A program made the position numbers and the translations under genes. This document shows, piece after piece, positions 17,994-29,794 of a DNA stretch of 64,000 nucleotides (the stretch's first letter is position 1; each line of letters opens with the position of its first letter). Location of the stretch: NCBI GenBank assembly GCA_900696465.1, contig CAADGE010000020.1, positions 1 through 64,000 on the forward strand, given 5' to 3'. A model generated the notes under the pieces. It searched no databases, was not told where the DNA came from, and saw only the letters and a program-made list of their open reading frames with translations. The DNA comes from an uncultured Planctomycetota bacterium (GTDB taxonomy: Bacteria > Planctomycetota > Phycisphaerae > UBA1845 > UTPLA1).

Positions 17994-19436
17994 ATGGCGA
18001 AGAGACTTGTCGCGGCGCTGGGACTGTTTCTGTGTACCGGCTTTCCGGCATACGCTTCGATCGGCAACACGACGGCTGACGGCGTTCTCGGGCAGTCGAA
18101 CTTCAATGATAACGAAGCCAATGCGCCACTGGGTACGCCGACGGCGAGCAACCTCGCCCTTTCCAATGCCGCACACCTGGCCGTCGCTCCAAACGGTCGA
18201 CTCTATGTTTCGGATTCCGACAACCATCGCGTTCTCTCATGGCCCAGTGCTCGCAGCTTCACGGACGGCGCCGCGGCAGACATGGTCATCGGGCAGCCGA
18301 ACTTCACGAGCGCCATCCCCAACAACGGCGGCCTGAGCGCAAGCTGCTTTTTTCTGCCGCAGGGCATCTGCGTGGATGAGGCGGCCAACCTGTGGGTGGT
18401 GGACGCCTTCAACAATCGCGTGCTGAAGTTCAATAATCCGCAGACGGATGCAACGCCGCTTGAAGCTGATCTGGTCATCGGCCAGCCCGACTTTACCAGC
18501 AATGCGCCGAATCTCGGCGGGGGTTTCATCGGCGTGGATGTTGCCACTGCGGATTCGCTTGTGTTTCCCGCGCGGGTACTCGTTCGCGGACAGAGCGTGT
18601 GGGTAGCCGACGCCGGCAACAGCCGCGTGCTGCACTATACGTATCCGACGGCGAATAAACCGTTGGCCGATCGCGTCTTCGGGCAGTACGGCAGCTTTAC
18701 CTGCCGAGTGAAGAACAACGACGGGACGTGCAGCGAGAAATTCGGAGGTGCGGCCAGCGCCGACAACCTATTTAACCCGATTGGAATCGCCCTCGCTCCG
18801 AGTGGTACGCTTTACATCGCCGACTGGAACAACCATCGCGTCCTGCGCTACGACGATCCGTTGGGTACGGATACGACGGCGGATGGCGTGATCGGGCAGA
18901 CTGACTTAAGTGGCAACGAGCCGAATGCCGGAGGGCTGATGACTGGTCTCCATTTGCCGATTGATCTGGCGATCGACGGTGTCGGCAGTTTGTACGTTGC
19001 CGATTCGGGAAATCATCGCCTGCTGGTCTATCACGATCCGGCCAACAACAGCACGCCGGACGCCGTATTCGGTCAGTTGGACAGTCTTTCGACCGGCGAC
19101 GCGAACCATGGCCTGGGTTTCTTTACCACGGACGAGGATGGGCTGTTTGGTGCATCTGGTGTGGCGGTGGATTTCGCCTGCAATGTGTACATCGCCGACA
19201 CGAACAACAGCCGGGTGCTTCGTTTCGACGCGCCGCTCCGACTTTGCGGCGACATGAACTGCGACGGGCAGATCGATTTGGATGACGTCGCGGCGTTCGT
19301 GCTGGCGATGCTCGATCCTGCCGAATACGCATCCGCGTATAAGGATTGTCCCCGTACGAACGGAGACATGAACCAGGACGGCGAGGTCGACGCGGCGGAT
19401 GTCCGGGCCTTCGTCTGGCTGGTGACTGGTCCATGA
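17994..19436 (+). CDS. Secreted NHL-repeat beta-propeller with dockerin tail
   Basis: 480 residues with signal peptide (cleavage after about residue 21, YA|SIG). The body contains five or six NHL-like repeats recognisable by variants of LYVSDSDNHRVL, LWVVDAFNNRVLKF, VWVADAGNSRVLHY, LYIADWNNHRVLRY, LYVADSGNHRLLVY and VYIADTNNSRVLRF. Each is preceded by a D-x-V-(I/F)-GQ motif. This should fold as a beta-propeller. Residues about 418-480 form two dockerin type I Ca-binding repeats (GDMNCDGQIDLDDV, GDMNQDGEVDAADV). Cell-surface binding is the likely role. GGGGG just before the ATG is the ribosome binding site. The pseudopilin gene follows after 19 bases. Confidence 0.88.
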   Translation: MAKRLVAALGLFLCTGFPAYASIGNTTADGVLGQSNFNDNEANAPLGTPTASNLALSNAAHLAVAPNGRLYVSDSDNHRVLSWPSARSFTDGAAADMVIGQPNFTSAIPNNGGLSASCFFLPQGICVDEAANLWVVDAFNNRVLKFNNPQTDATPLEADLVIGQPDFTSNAPNLGGGFIGVDVATADSLVFPARVLVRGQSVWVADAGNSRVLHYTYPTANKPLADRVFGQYGSFTCRVKNNDGTCSEKFGGAASADNLFNPIGIALAPSGTLYIADWNNHRVLRYDDPLGTDTTADGVIGQTDLSGNEPNAGGLMTGLHLPIDLAIDGVGSLYVADSGNHRLLVYHDPANNSTPDAVFGQLDSLSTGDANHGLGFFTTDEDGLFGASGVAVDFACNVYIADTNNSRVLRFDAPLRLCGDMNCDGQIDLDDVAAFVLAMLDPAEYASAYKDCPRTNGDMNQDGEVDAADVRAFVWLVTGP

Positions 19437-19455
19437 TCTGGAACGCGAAATCGCA

Positions 19456-20412
19456 ATGATGCTCCTTACGAAACATGAAGGTTCCGGCATCGGCACGCGT
19501 ACCAGTCATCTTGCGCGCGGGTTATCTCTGATCGAACTGCTGATCGTCATAGGTGTCATCGCCATTCTGGTGGCGTTGCTGGTGCCGTCGCTCAGCGGGG
19601 CGCGAAGTCGGGCACGATCCGTCCTTTGTCAGAGCAATCTTCGCGGATTGATGTCGGCGATGCATGTCTACAGCGGCGGGGCCGAAGATTTGATCATTCC
19701 GTCCTACAACATGCGCGGGGTGAGCTTCAGTGCTCGGAACGCCCTGGACGGATGGGGCCCAATCCTCGACCGGGGACATTTTGCGATGGGCTCGCGCGAG
19801 ATCGCGGGGAATCCGTTCGCCTGCCCGAACACACTCGATATCGCCGGCATGGCCGGGACACAGACAGGAACCAATCCGGATCATCCGCGGGGTTACATGG
19901 ACTGGCCCGCCGTGCTTACGCTCTCGCAAAACTATGCCACGACGATTCCACAATGGGGCTTCGGAAAAATCATCCGTGTCGGGTATTGGATTAACGGCGA
20001 CAATCCGATCGGTCGACCGGATGCATTCATCCCGCATGTGCACTTCACCGGTTCGGTCGGCTACGGGCCGGATTCGGAAGGCAAAGTCATGGGGCCGGGT
20101 CGATTTTCACTCATTCGGTGGCCATCGAGGTTGATCGCACTGGCTGACGGACTCTACGCCGGCAATCAGGAGGTCACGCGGCTGGGTGATCGCAATCTGC
20201 GGATCGGCTATCGGCACCCCGGACGTGTCGGCCGGGCGAATGTGGCGTTCGCCGATGGACACGTCGGCACGATCGAAGGCGACCTCTTTCCTCGCAAGGC
20301 CGGAGAGGGCAACCTTCCGCTGGAAGTCGTTCGATCGGAGAACATGGGTGAGCGACCGACCCTTTATACCGATCCGGAGCGACACCTGGCCATTTCGGAC
20401 GCCACGCATTAG
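19456..20412 (+). CDS. Pseudopilin-like protein, prepilin N-terminal methylation domain
   Basis: 318 residues (the second Met, at 19459, is an equally good start). RGLSLIELLIVIGVIAIL is a prepilin signal with the cut after Gly22 and Glu at +5, followed by the hydrophobic helix and SLSGARSRARSVLCQSNLRGL, the usual continuation in planctomycete pseudopilins. Late in the protein RANVAFADGHV matches the family's DGHV signature. It is probably processed by a prepilin peptidase and exported. It forms a pair with the dockerin protein just upstream, repeating the arrangement at 930-2901. Confidence 0.87.
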   Translation: MMLLTKHEGSGIGTRTSHLARGLSLIELLIVIGVIAILVALLVPSLSGARSRARSVLCQSNLRGLMSAMHVYSGGAEDLIIPSYNMRGVSFSARNALDGWGPILDRGHFAMGSREIAGNPFACPNTLDIAGMAGTQTGTNPDHPRGYMDWPAVLTLSQNYATTIPQWGFGKIIRVGYWINGDNPIGRPDAFIPHVHFTGSVGYGPDSEGKVMGPGRFSLIRWPSRLIALADGLYAGNQEVTRLGDRNLRIGYRHPGRVGRANVAFADGHVGTIEGDLFPRKAGEGNLPLEVVRSENMGERPTLYTDPERHLAISDATH

Positions 20413-20544
20413 TTCATCCCCCGGGTGACTCGCTCGGGCCTGTCAGACACGTCCATCGTGCGTATGATAGCGCGCGCCAGTGAGTCGGAGTCGATCCGTC
20501 TCGCGTAAGACGTACCGTCCATTCTGCATACGAGGGCTGATTCC

Positions 20545-21996
20545 ATGTCGCGCATTCGTGAGATTGCCTTGTTACATCTGGTCGCAATGGGGATTCTGGC
20601 GGTGGGGTTTGGTGCGGGCTGCACACCGGTTCGCAGTGGTGCGGCGGTGACGCAGCAGGTCACAAAAGAAGAACTGCGAGAGAAACTTGAGCGCTTCGAG
20701 GACAGTTTTGAAGCCAATGTGCGCAGTGCCACCGAGCAGCTCGTACAGTCGGACGGCTCGCGTCGCGTCAAGCGGCTGACGCTCGTCTGGCAGATGCGGC
20801 TCCTGCCCTTGTTGCGCAACGCGCTGGATCAGGAGAATCCGCTCGGCAGCTTTCTTGACGTATGGACCCTGTGCGTCCGAATGCGACAACATCTGACCGA
20901 GGGTGATGGAAGAAACCTGTTCGGGCCGCATCAATCCATCGCGGTTCATGCAGCCCGTGAATGCGAGGCGGAGATTGAACAAATCGGTCGACAGATACTC
21001 TCGTCGCAGATGTATGATCGTGCGCGAGAACGTGTTCATGCCGTTGCGAAGGAGCATCCGCTACGTGGTGAATTCAGCGGGACAGAGGTTCGCGCGACTC
21101 ACCAGGTTACCGAGGAGGACGTCGTCCTGCAGGGCGTGCTGGAGATTCCGCTGGCGCCGTTTCGCTGGCTGGGCGGGGTGGATGCAACGGCGCAATCGAT
21201 CAAAGAGTTTACGGCAGTGGCGGCAAGATTGACGGACGTCGTGCAGGGGCTGGCGGCCGATGCACGGTTGCAGATTCAACTCCTGCTCCTCGAAACAGAG
21301 GACATGGAAATGATCCAGCGGACGATCCAGTCTCTGGAAAAGGTCTCTGACAGCTCCGAGCGACTTACAGCCGTGTCTGAGAAACTGCCGGCCGAGATTC
21401 GGCGCGAGCTTTCGACCTTCTTCGAGGAACTTGACCAGCGACAGCCCGAGCTTCGGGAGACGCTCAGCGAGACGCGCCGACTGGCGGAACAACTCGACCC
21501 GACCGGCCGGAGCGTGGCGGGCGCCGGAGAGGCCTGGACCGGGACGGCTCGGGCGATTCAGGAGATGGTGGCGAGTTTTCGTACGCCCGGCGTGAGCGGA
21601 GAAGCCGGAGTTACTTCCCAGGGTACATCCGCCGATGGGAAAGATCGAAGGGCTGGGCGTGTGGATGCTCAGGCAGAATCCACCGATGCAGCGAAGCCCG
21701 CACCGTATGATATCAACGACTATCGGCTCACGGCGGAAGCATTGACGCAGACGGCGCGAGAGTTGCAGAAGCTGGCGGCAGATATCAACGATCTGAGCGC
21801 GTCGAACGCACTGAGCACACGAATCGAGGAATTAACGACGCAGGTGCAGGGACTGATGGCGGAGTCCACCTTGACAGCCAAAGCGATGACGGATCACGCG
21901 GCATGGCGAGGATTGCAATTGCTCCTTGCGGCGTTCGTGTTCGCGCTGTTGTATCGATTGCTTACCCAGCGATGGATGCGATCGACGTCGCAATAA
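20545..21996 (+). CDS. Putative lipoprotein with coiled coil and C-terminal membrane segment
   Basis: 483 residues. The N-terminus ends in a lipobox (GFGAGC, Cys26), so it is probably lipidated. Residues about 40-340 are strongly helical with charged heptad-like stretches (EELREKLERFEDSFEANV, QPELRETLSETRRLAEQL). A low-complexity linker follows (about 350-390), then another helix, and a transmembrane segment near 458-475 (LLLAAFVFALLYRLL). A protein held in the membrane at both ends with a long coiled coil between suggests an envelope-spanning tether. I recognise no family. Confidence 0.7.
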   Translation: MSRIREIALLHLVAMGILAVGFGAGCTPVRSGAAVTQQVTKEELREKLERFEDSFEANVRSATEQLVQSDGSRRVKRLTLVWQMRLLPLLRNALDQENPLGSFLDVWTLCVRMRQHLTEGDGRNLFGPHQSIAVHAARECEAEIEQIGRQILSSQMYDRARERVHAVAKEHPLRGEFSGTEVRATHQVTEEDVVLQGVLEIPLAPFRWLGGVDATAQSIKEFTAVAARLTDVVQGLAADARLQIQLLLLETEDMEMIQRTIQSLEKVSDSSERLTAVSEKLPAEIRRELSTFFEELDQRQPELRETLSETRRLAEQLDPTGRSVAGAGEAWTGTARAIQEMVASFRTPGVSGEAGVTSQGTSADGKDRRAGRVDAQAESTDAAKPAPYDINDYRLTAEALTQTARELQKLAADINDLSASNALSTRIEELTTQVQGLMAESTLTAKAMTDHAAWRGLQLLLAAFVFALLYRLLTQRWMRSTSQ

Positions 21997-22023
21997 GCGG
22001 GACTGGTAGGATGAACGTGCGGC

Positions 22024-23190
22024 CTATCTGACCATTTTGAGCGTCGCCTTGCCGTGGGTCTGCTCCGTGACCAGGAAGCTCAATCCGTCGAGTTTGAGTT
22101 CCTCAATCCGGCTGACAAGCGCTTCGGTGTCGTAGGCCCATTCCACATCAAGATGGCAGGTGCCGCTGATGAGTTCTCGCAGGCGGACGGCCTGAACGCC
22201 GGTAACTTCCCGCAGGGCGGTTTCGAGGACCTTGTAATCAGCCCGGTTGCAATCTTCGATGACAATCTGCACGACGCGGCGCACGTTCTGCCGCTTGCGC
22301 CACGCCTCACCGATATCGCGCAGAAAGCTCGGGGCATGCTGCTCGGCGCAACGGCGAAGGGCCTCATCGCCGGCTTCGTAATTCACGCTGGAGTAAGTGG
22401 ACGTATAGCTGTTTGACATAAGTAACTGGGCGGTGTCGGCATTGTATGCCCGGATGTTGATGGTTGCGGTCCACTTGTAGAGTCGAGTTCCGGCCACCTC
22501 ACCGGCTCCGGCGCGGCGAGCTTCGGCATTGCCGAAGATCATGACTTCGGCACGGAGCGAGGCGGCGACGGCCGCGAGCTTCTTGAAATCATCCTTGAGC
22601 ACCGCGACGGCAATATCACGTTCGCGGGTCTCGTCGATGCCCGCTTTGTCGATCAACTGGATGCCGCGCTCCAGGAAGAAGTTCTCGACGACGCTCTGGG
22701 TGATGCCGTTAAACCGAGGGGTGACCTTGCCCTCACTGTCGTTTCGCTCGCTGATGATGACCATGCAGCGCGGGTTGTCTTCGGCTTCGAGGGTGTGCGC
22801 CAGGCGGGTCCATTCCTGTTCGAAGCTTGCCTTGGAAACGACGGCTTTGATCTTGCAAAAGCTCATACCATCAGCGGTGCGTTGTTCGATGACATCGAAC
22901 TGCTCCACGTATCCGACCGGCTCGGACATGACCTTGTCGTACACGACGGAGTAGTTCGCGGTGCGCGTCTGGGCGTTGATGAAAGTGCCGCAGGTCTGTT
23001 CAACGGCGCGGCGCAGGGCATCGAGCTTGGCCTGTTCCATGGCGTTGTCCGTCGTACCTGCCGCCTTCCCCTCGATCGTGATTTGCGCGGCCACCGGCTC
23101 GGCCACGGCGGTCATCGCGGAACAGGATCCGGTGATCAGCAGTGCGAGAAGTTCGATCCGAATGGCACGGTGCAGTTTGCGATGAGTCAT
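22024..23190 (-). CDS. Secreted protein with FlgT-like N-terminal domain
   Basis: 388 residues with a signal peptide. Residues about 35-120 (ITIEGKAAGTTDNAMEQAKLDALRRAVEQ followed by TFINAQT and VGYVEQFDVIEQ) have the pattern of the FlgT N-terminal/LPP20-like fold: an alternating strand, a helix with A-x-x-x-A-L-R-x-A-V-E, then GYV. FlgT supports the flagellar H-ring in Vibrio. The rest (about 140-388) looks like a CsgG/TolB-like periplasmic domain (VMIFGNAEARRAG) plus a C-terminal alpha/beta tail. No flagellar genes are near, so a general outer-membrane or periplasmic role is more likely. Confidence 0.7.
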   Translation of the reverse strand: MTHRKLHRAIRIELLALLITGSCSAMTAVAEPVAAQITIEGKAAGTTDNAMEQAKLDALRRAVEQTCGTFINAQTRTANYSVVYDKVMSEPVGYVEQFDVIEQRTADGMSFCKIKAVVSKASFEQEWTRLAHTLEAEDNPRCMVIISERNDSEGKVTPRFNGITQSVVENFFLERGIQLIDKAGIDETRERDIAVAVLKDDFKKLAAVAASLRAEVMIFGNAEARRAGAGEVAGTRLYKWTATINIRAYNADTAQLLMSNSYTSTYSSVNYEAGDEALRRCAEQHAPSFLRDIGEAWRKRQNVRRVVQIVIEDCNRADYKVLETALREVTGVQAVRLRELISGTCHLDVEWAYDTEALVSRIEELKLDGLSFLVTEQTHGKATLKMVR

Positions 23191-23466
23191 TTCGCGCGTC
23201 CTCTCGGGCTTCGCGGTATTCTTGTGCTGTCGCTCGATAATCGAGGAATCGAGCCGGTCCTCTAGTTGTCCGATGAATCTTATCCGTTCAGTTGATATGG
23301 CGGGAGATGGCCGTCCATGGTTCTGATCCGCAATCGGATACTCGTCGATGACCTGGATCTAATAGAATGTAAGATACTAATATGCAATAAGTTAGGGTCG
23401 ATCGCCGCCATGAAGGTTGCGCAGAGAAACTACGGCTGAAGCCAGAGAAACGATAAATGTTTCCCT

Positions 23467-23496
23467 TGAAAGAGTTTGAGCGCGTCCTTTATAGTG
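23467..23496 (+). promoter_or_regulatory. Candidate promoter upstream of the hppA leader
   Basis: TTGAAA (23467-23472) and TATAGT (23491-23496) are separated by 18 bases. A second possible -35 (TTGACA at about 23637-23642) lies nearer the gene but lacks a good -10. Transcription from the first site would give a leader of about 320 bases before the hppA ATG. Confidence 0.5.
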
Positions 23497-23501
23497 GGTT
23501 G

Positions 23502-23774
23502 CTCGACGGCGCGGTCGAGCGCGTGCTGCGGATGCAGCTGGAAATGTTGGCAAGCTGGCGCGGTCTTGCTACCAGGTAGGTCGCAGTGTCGGCCACCGAT
23601 CAGGGCGCGGGTGAGTCATCGATTATCCGCGTTGTGTTGACACCCAAAGTAAAGTGTGATTCTTCGTGTCCGACAGGCGCATCCCGCGCGTCGGAACATC
23701 GAAGCAGAACTGGTGTGTAATCCCCAGGTTGGGATCGTGAAATTCGTCACGAGGCCGAGGATTCGATCCTCGGC
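23502..23774 (+). other. Hairpin-rich 5' leader of hppA
   Basis: Several stems can be drawn in order. GCTCGAC/GTCGAGC lies at about 23502-23521. CTTCG..TCCGAC pairs with GTCGGA..CGAAG around 23665-23710. ATCCC/GGGAT lies in 23720-23737, TCGTGA/TCACGA at about 23736-23752, and a 7-bp GCCGAGG/CCTCGGC hairpin at 23754-23774. The leader looks structured, but I cannot match it to a known riboswitch class. The region from 23191 to 23466 holds no supported gene. Confidence 0.4.
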
Positions 23775-23824
23775 GACCAGATTCAGATTGTTCAAGGGAA
23801 CGAAGATAACCAGCAGGAGATGAG

Positions 23825-26635
<2,811 letters not shown>

Positions 26636-26728
26636 TTCTGCCGCGTGCCGATTTCAATCGAGTCGGATAGAATATCGACCCGCGTGGGCAGGTGCCTGCG
26701 CGGGTCGATGCATTGGATGGGAAACCAG

Positions 26729-27175
26729 ATGCCCGAAAAGGCCGCACGAGCCAAGGCCGTAAAGAGTCTCGCCCGGCAGCGCGCTGCGCAGCCGACGCTG
26801 ACCGTGCGTCCGCCGGCGACTCGCTCCGCCGAAGCGGCTCGTCAGTTCGCCATCGACGCGGCGCGACTGATGACTGATGAGAAGTGCGAGGATGTGGTCG
26901 TGCTTGATCTTCGCGGGGTCAGTCCGGTCTGCGATTTTTTCGTCATCGGCACGGGGACATCGGATCGACAGATGCGGGCCGTGGCGGACCACGTGGAGCA
27001 GCTCGGCAAGTCGATTGATGATCCGCCCTACGGTGTCAACGGCCTGGAAGAGGGGGTTTGGATCATCGTGGACTTCGTGGACGTGGTGGTTCATCTCTTC
27101 GACGCCGAGCGCCGCCTGTATTACGACCTTGAATCGTTGTGGGGCGATGGCACGGCCGTGAAATGGGAGCATTGA
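26729..27175 (+). CDS. rsfS: Ribosomal silencing factor RsfS
   Basis: 148 residues from the ATG at 26729, preceded by GGATGGGA at good spacing; in-frame starts at 26645, 26708 and 26717 would add unrelated residues. RsfS binds uL14 on the 50S subunit and blocks subunit joining in starvation. The core is clear: AARLMTDEKCEDVVVLDLRGVSPVCDFFVIGTG, SDRQMRAVADHVEQ, and the closing WIIVDFVDVVVHLFD with YYDLESLWGDG. The N-terminal 35 residues are a basic extension. argS follows after 134 bases. Confidence 0.94.
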   Translation: MPEKAARAKAVKSLARQRAAQPTLTVRPPATRSAEAARQFAIDAARLMTDEKCEDVVVLDLRGVSPVCDFFVIGTGTSDRQMRAVADHVEQLGKSIDDPPYGVNGLEEGVWIIVDFVDVVVHLFDAERRLYYDLESLWGDGTAVKWEH

Positions 27176-27309
27176 TGATTTTTGGCTTTTCGATTCTGGT
27201 TTCAGAATGCTGATGCCGGCGAGTTGCGATGATCGCTTGAAAGTGAAACGAGGCGGGAGGTCCGTCGGCTTATCCCCCCAACTGACCAGTTGCCGTTGAC
27301 CACCTCTCA

Positions 27310-29445
27310 ATGAAACCCATTCTCGCACAACTCAGTGCTGCCGTATCCGATGCGATGCGGCGCGCGCTCGGAGACGCCGCAACCGGCGTCGATCCGCTGA
27401 TCGCGCCGGCAAAGGATGCGCGGTTCGGCGATTACCAATGCAACGCTGCGATGGGGCTGGCCAAGCAACTGGGAAAGAAGCCGCGTGAGGTGGCTGAGCA
27501 GATTGTCGACACGCTGGACGATGCCGCGCTGACGATGATCGAGAAGCCGGAGATCGCCGGACCGGGCTTTATCAACCTGCGACTGCGACGCGATTTCGTC
27601 GAGACGACGCTCGATGCCATCCCGCCGGCCGCGGAAGCGGATCGACTGGGCATCGAGACCGTTGATCCATCGCAGCGTCAGACCGTCGTCGTCGATTACT
27701 CGTCGCCCAATGTGGCGAAGTCGATGCACGTCGGCCATCTTCGTGGTACGATCATCGGTGATACGATTGCCCGCGCGCTGACGTTTGAGGGTCACGAAGT
27801 CATCCGACAAAACCATCTGGGTGACTGGGGGACGCAGTTCGGAATGGTGATCCTCGGGATGTGGCACGCGGCGATGGCGGCTCATCGTGGTGAACCTCCG
27901 AAGTATCTCCAGCGTGCACTGGGCGAACTGCGAAGCGCCGTCGCGGCCGGCTCCGAGGCGAAGCTCGCCTATCTGAAGCAGGTCGCGGTGCGTTCGCGAG
28001 CCGACTACGATGCCGATCCCACCGGCACCCAAATCTTCGAGCCGTTCCTGCATGACTGCCGCACGAAGTCCCTCCTCGATCTGAATGACATTGAAGCCGG
28101 GTATCTGTACATCAACGCTCTGACGAAAGAGGCCGCGGGAACGCCCTATGCCGCAGATCTGAAGGATCCCAAAGACGTTGCCAAGATGATGCAGCGCGGG
28201 GCCGCAGACGATGCGCAGGAACGCCTGGCACGAGAGATAGCGATCGAGATCACGCTGCGGGAATGCAACCGCGTCTATCGGCGGCTCGGCGTGCAGTTGA
28301 CGGACCAGGACGTTCGCGGCGAGAGTTTTTATGAGCCGCTGTTGTCCGGCGTGGTGGAAGAGCTGCGGGCATCGCTTCATGAATACAAATCCGCGCCAGA
28401 CGGGACACGCGCCATCTGCCGTGTCGATCAGGGGGCCGTCTGTGTATTTCTGGAGAAACCCGACGGGTCTCCGGCATACAAGGGGCCGCAGGGTGACCCG
28501 CTGCCGATGCTCGTTCAGAAATCCGACGGCGCCTCGCTCTACGCAACGACGGATATGGCCGGGGCGCTGTATCGGCTCGCCCATGCCGTGCGGCACCCGA
28601 TCCAACTGCGCTCTGAAAAGCTCGCCACTGCCTTGAAGAAGCTCGGCGGCGGGCTTGGCGCCCATCGAGTCATCTATGTCGTCGGCGCTCCGCAGAAATT
28701 GCACTTCGAGATGTTCTTTGCCACGGTTCGGGCGCTCGGCTGGACACGGCAGCCCGACGGTGGAGAAGCACGACTGGAGCATGTCTCGTTCGGTTCCGTG
28801 CTGGGTGAAGATCGCAAGATGCTCCGCACGCGAAGCGGCGAATCTGCCAAGCTGGCGGACCTGCTCGATGAGGCAGTCGAACGGGCAGAAGCTCAGGTAC
28901 GCAGCACAGAGTCCGATGCTGACAAGCGACGGGGGTTTTCCGAGGAAGAGATCAGGTCAATCGCCCAGACGGTGGGAATCGCCGCCGTGAAGTACGCCGA
29001 TCTCTGCCAGAACCGCAACACCGACTACGTATTCTCCTGGGAGAAGATGCTGGCTCTGCAGGGGAACACGGCCCCCTACATGCTCTATGCCTACGCCCGC
29101 ATCCGATCGATCTATCGCAAGGGGGTGGAGTCCGGCCAGGTCAGCGGAGATCTTTCGCGCTCGGCGATTCGACTGGAGCACAACGCCGAGCGAGCGCTGG
29201 CGTTGCGGCTTCTTCAACTGCCGGAGACGATCGACGCGGTGGGGGATACCCTGCTGCCCAGCGTGCTGTGTGAGTATCTGTACGATCTAGCCGGTCGATT
29301 CATGTCGTTCTACGAGTCGTGCCCAGTGCTTCAGTGTGAGGATGCCGGTCTGATGGCATCACGTCTTCGATTGTGTGAACTGACGGCACGGGCACTGAAG
29401 CTGGGACTGGGCTTGTTGGGCATCTCGCCGCTTGAGCGGATGTAA
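27310..29445 (+). CDS. argS: Arginyl-tRNA synthetase
   Basis: 711 residues. It charges tRNA-Arg. The class I signature is HVGH at 140-143, inside SSPNVAKSMHVGHLRG. The KMSKS loop appears in the degenerate form DRKMLRTRSGE, followed by the usual LADLLDEAVERA. The N-terminal tRNA-binding domain (FGDYQCNAAMGLAKQLGKKP) and the C-terminal DALR-type anticodon-binding domain (YAYARIRSIYRKG, LLQLPETIDAV) are intact. It is longer than most bacterial ArgS (about 550-600). The extra residues lie mainly between about 190 and 400, including PKYLQRALGEL and the DGTRAICRVDQGAVCVFLE segment also seen in long ArgS forms. Confidence 0.96.
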   Translation: MKPILAQLSAAVSDAMRRALGDAATGVDPLIAPAKDARFGDYQCNAAMGLAKQLGKKPREVAEQIVDTLDDAALTMIEKPEIAGPGFINLRLRRDFVETTLDAIPPAAEADRLGIETVDPSQRQTVVVDYSSPNVAKSMHVGHLRGTIIGDTIARALTFEGHEVIRQNHLGDWGTQFGMVILGMWHAAMAAHRGEPPKYLQRALGELRSAVAAGSEAKLAYLKQVAVRSRADYDADPTGTQIFEPFLHDCRTKSLLDLNDIEAGYLYINALTKEAAGTPYAADLKDPKDVAKMMQRGAADDAQERLAREIAIEITLRECNRVYRRLGVQLTDQDVRGESFYEPLLSGVVEELRASLHEYKSAPDGTRAICRVDQGAVCVFLEKPDGSPAYKGPQGDPLPMLVQKSDGASLYATTDMAGALYRLAHAVRHPIQLRSEKLATALKKLGGGLGAHRVIYVVGAPQKLHFEMFFATVRALGWTRQPDGGEARLEHVSFGSVLGEDRKMLRTRSGESAKLADLLDEAVERAEAQVRSTESDADKRRGFSEEEIRSIAQTVGIAAVKYADLCQNRNTDYVFSWEKMLALQGNTAPYMLYAYARIRSIYRKGVESGQVSGDLSRSAIRLEHNAERALALRLLQLPETIDAVGDTLLPSVLCEYLYDLAGRFMSFYESCPVLQCEDAGLMASRLRLCELTARALKLGLGLLGISPLERM

Positions 29446-29477
29446 GAAATGCGTTCCGGTCGGGTGTTCACACGGAT

Positions 29478-29515
29478 AAAAAAAGAGAGGCCCGCCGAAT
29501 CGGCGAGCCCCTCTT
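29478..29515 (-). terminator. Intrinsic terminator (minus strand)
   Basis: On the minus strand, AGAGGGGCTCGCCGA and TCGGCGGGCCTCT form a long GC-rich stem with a tiny loop, followed by TTTTTTT. The stem begins about 30 bases after the argS stop and may also end that transcript, but only the minus strand has the T-run. It would terminate the queC-like transcript, about 280 bases after its stop. Confidence 0.75.
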
Positions 29516-29794
29516 CCTGTGGAAGCACGTCAGCACTTAAACCGATGGCCTTTCGTTACGGACAGGAATTCGGCAGGCCAGAAAGCTCGGTGCGGGTTGG
29601 TGAGAGAGTCGCACCGCCGTGGGCAGGCTGCGATCCGCTCGGTTCCCTCGCTCCGCTCCGCCCGCCCACGGCGTGTGTCCAGAACAGTCTCGGACTATCA
29701 TAGAGACTGGACTAAACCATGGGGGAAGGTCAGGATGGCCTCGCCTTTGGACGATGCTTTTTGCGAGGAATTGTTCAGAGGAGTTGCTGGTCTC
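29516..29794. repeat. Intergenic region with a 10-bp perfect inverted repeat
   Basis: CGCCGTGGGC (29615-29624) is repeated exactly inverted as GCCCACGGCG (29664-29673), enclosing 39 bases rich in CGCTC/CTCCG. Chance is unlikely for ten GC-rich base pairs at this distance, but no T-run follows. No coding sequence is supported. This may be the 3' untranslated region of the queC-like gene or a small structured RNA. Confidence 0.5.

Noticed and set aside
23590-23824. Fluoride riboswitch or a tRNA in the hppA leader
   Set aside because: The GATGGC/CTGATGGC-type fluoride core is missing. The tRNA-like T-arm has the wrong stem and loop offsets, and no acceptor stem pairs with it.
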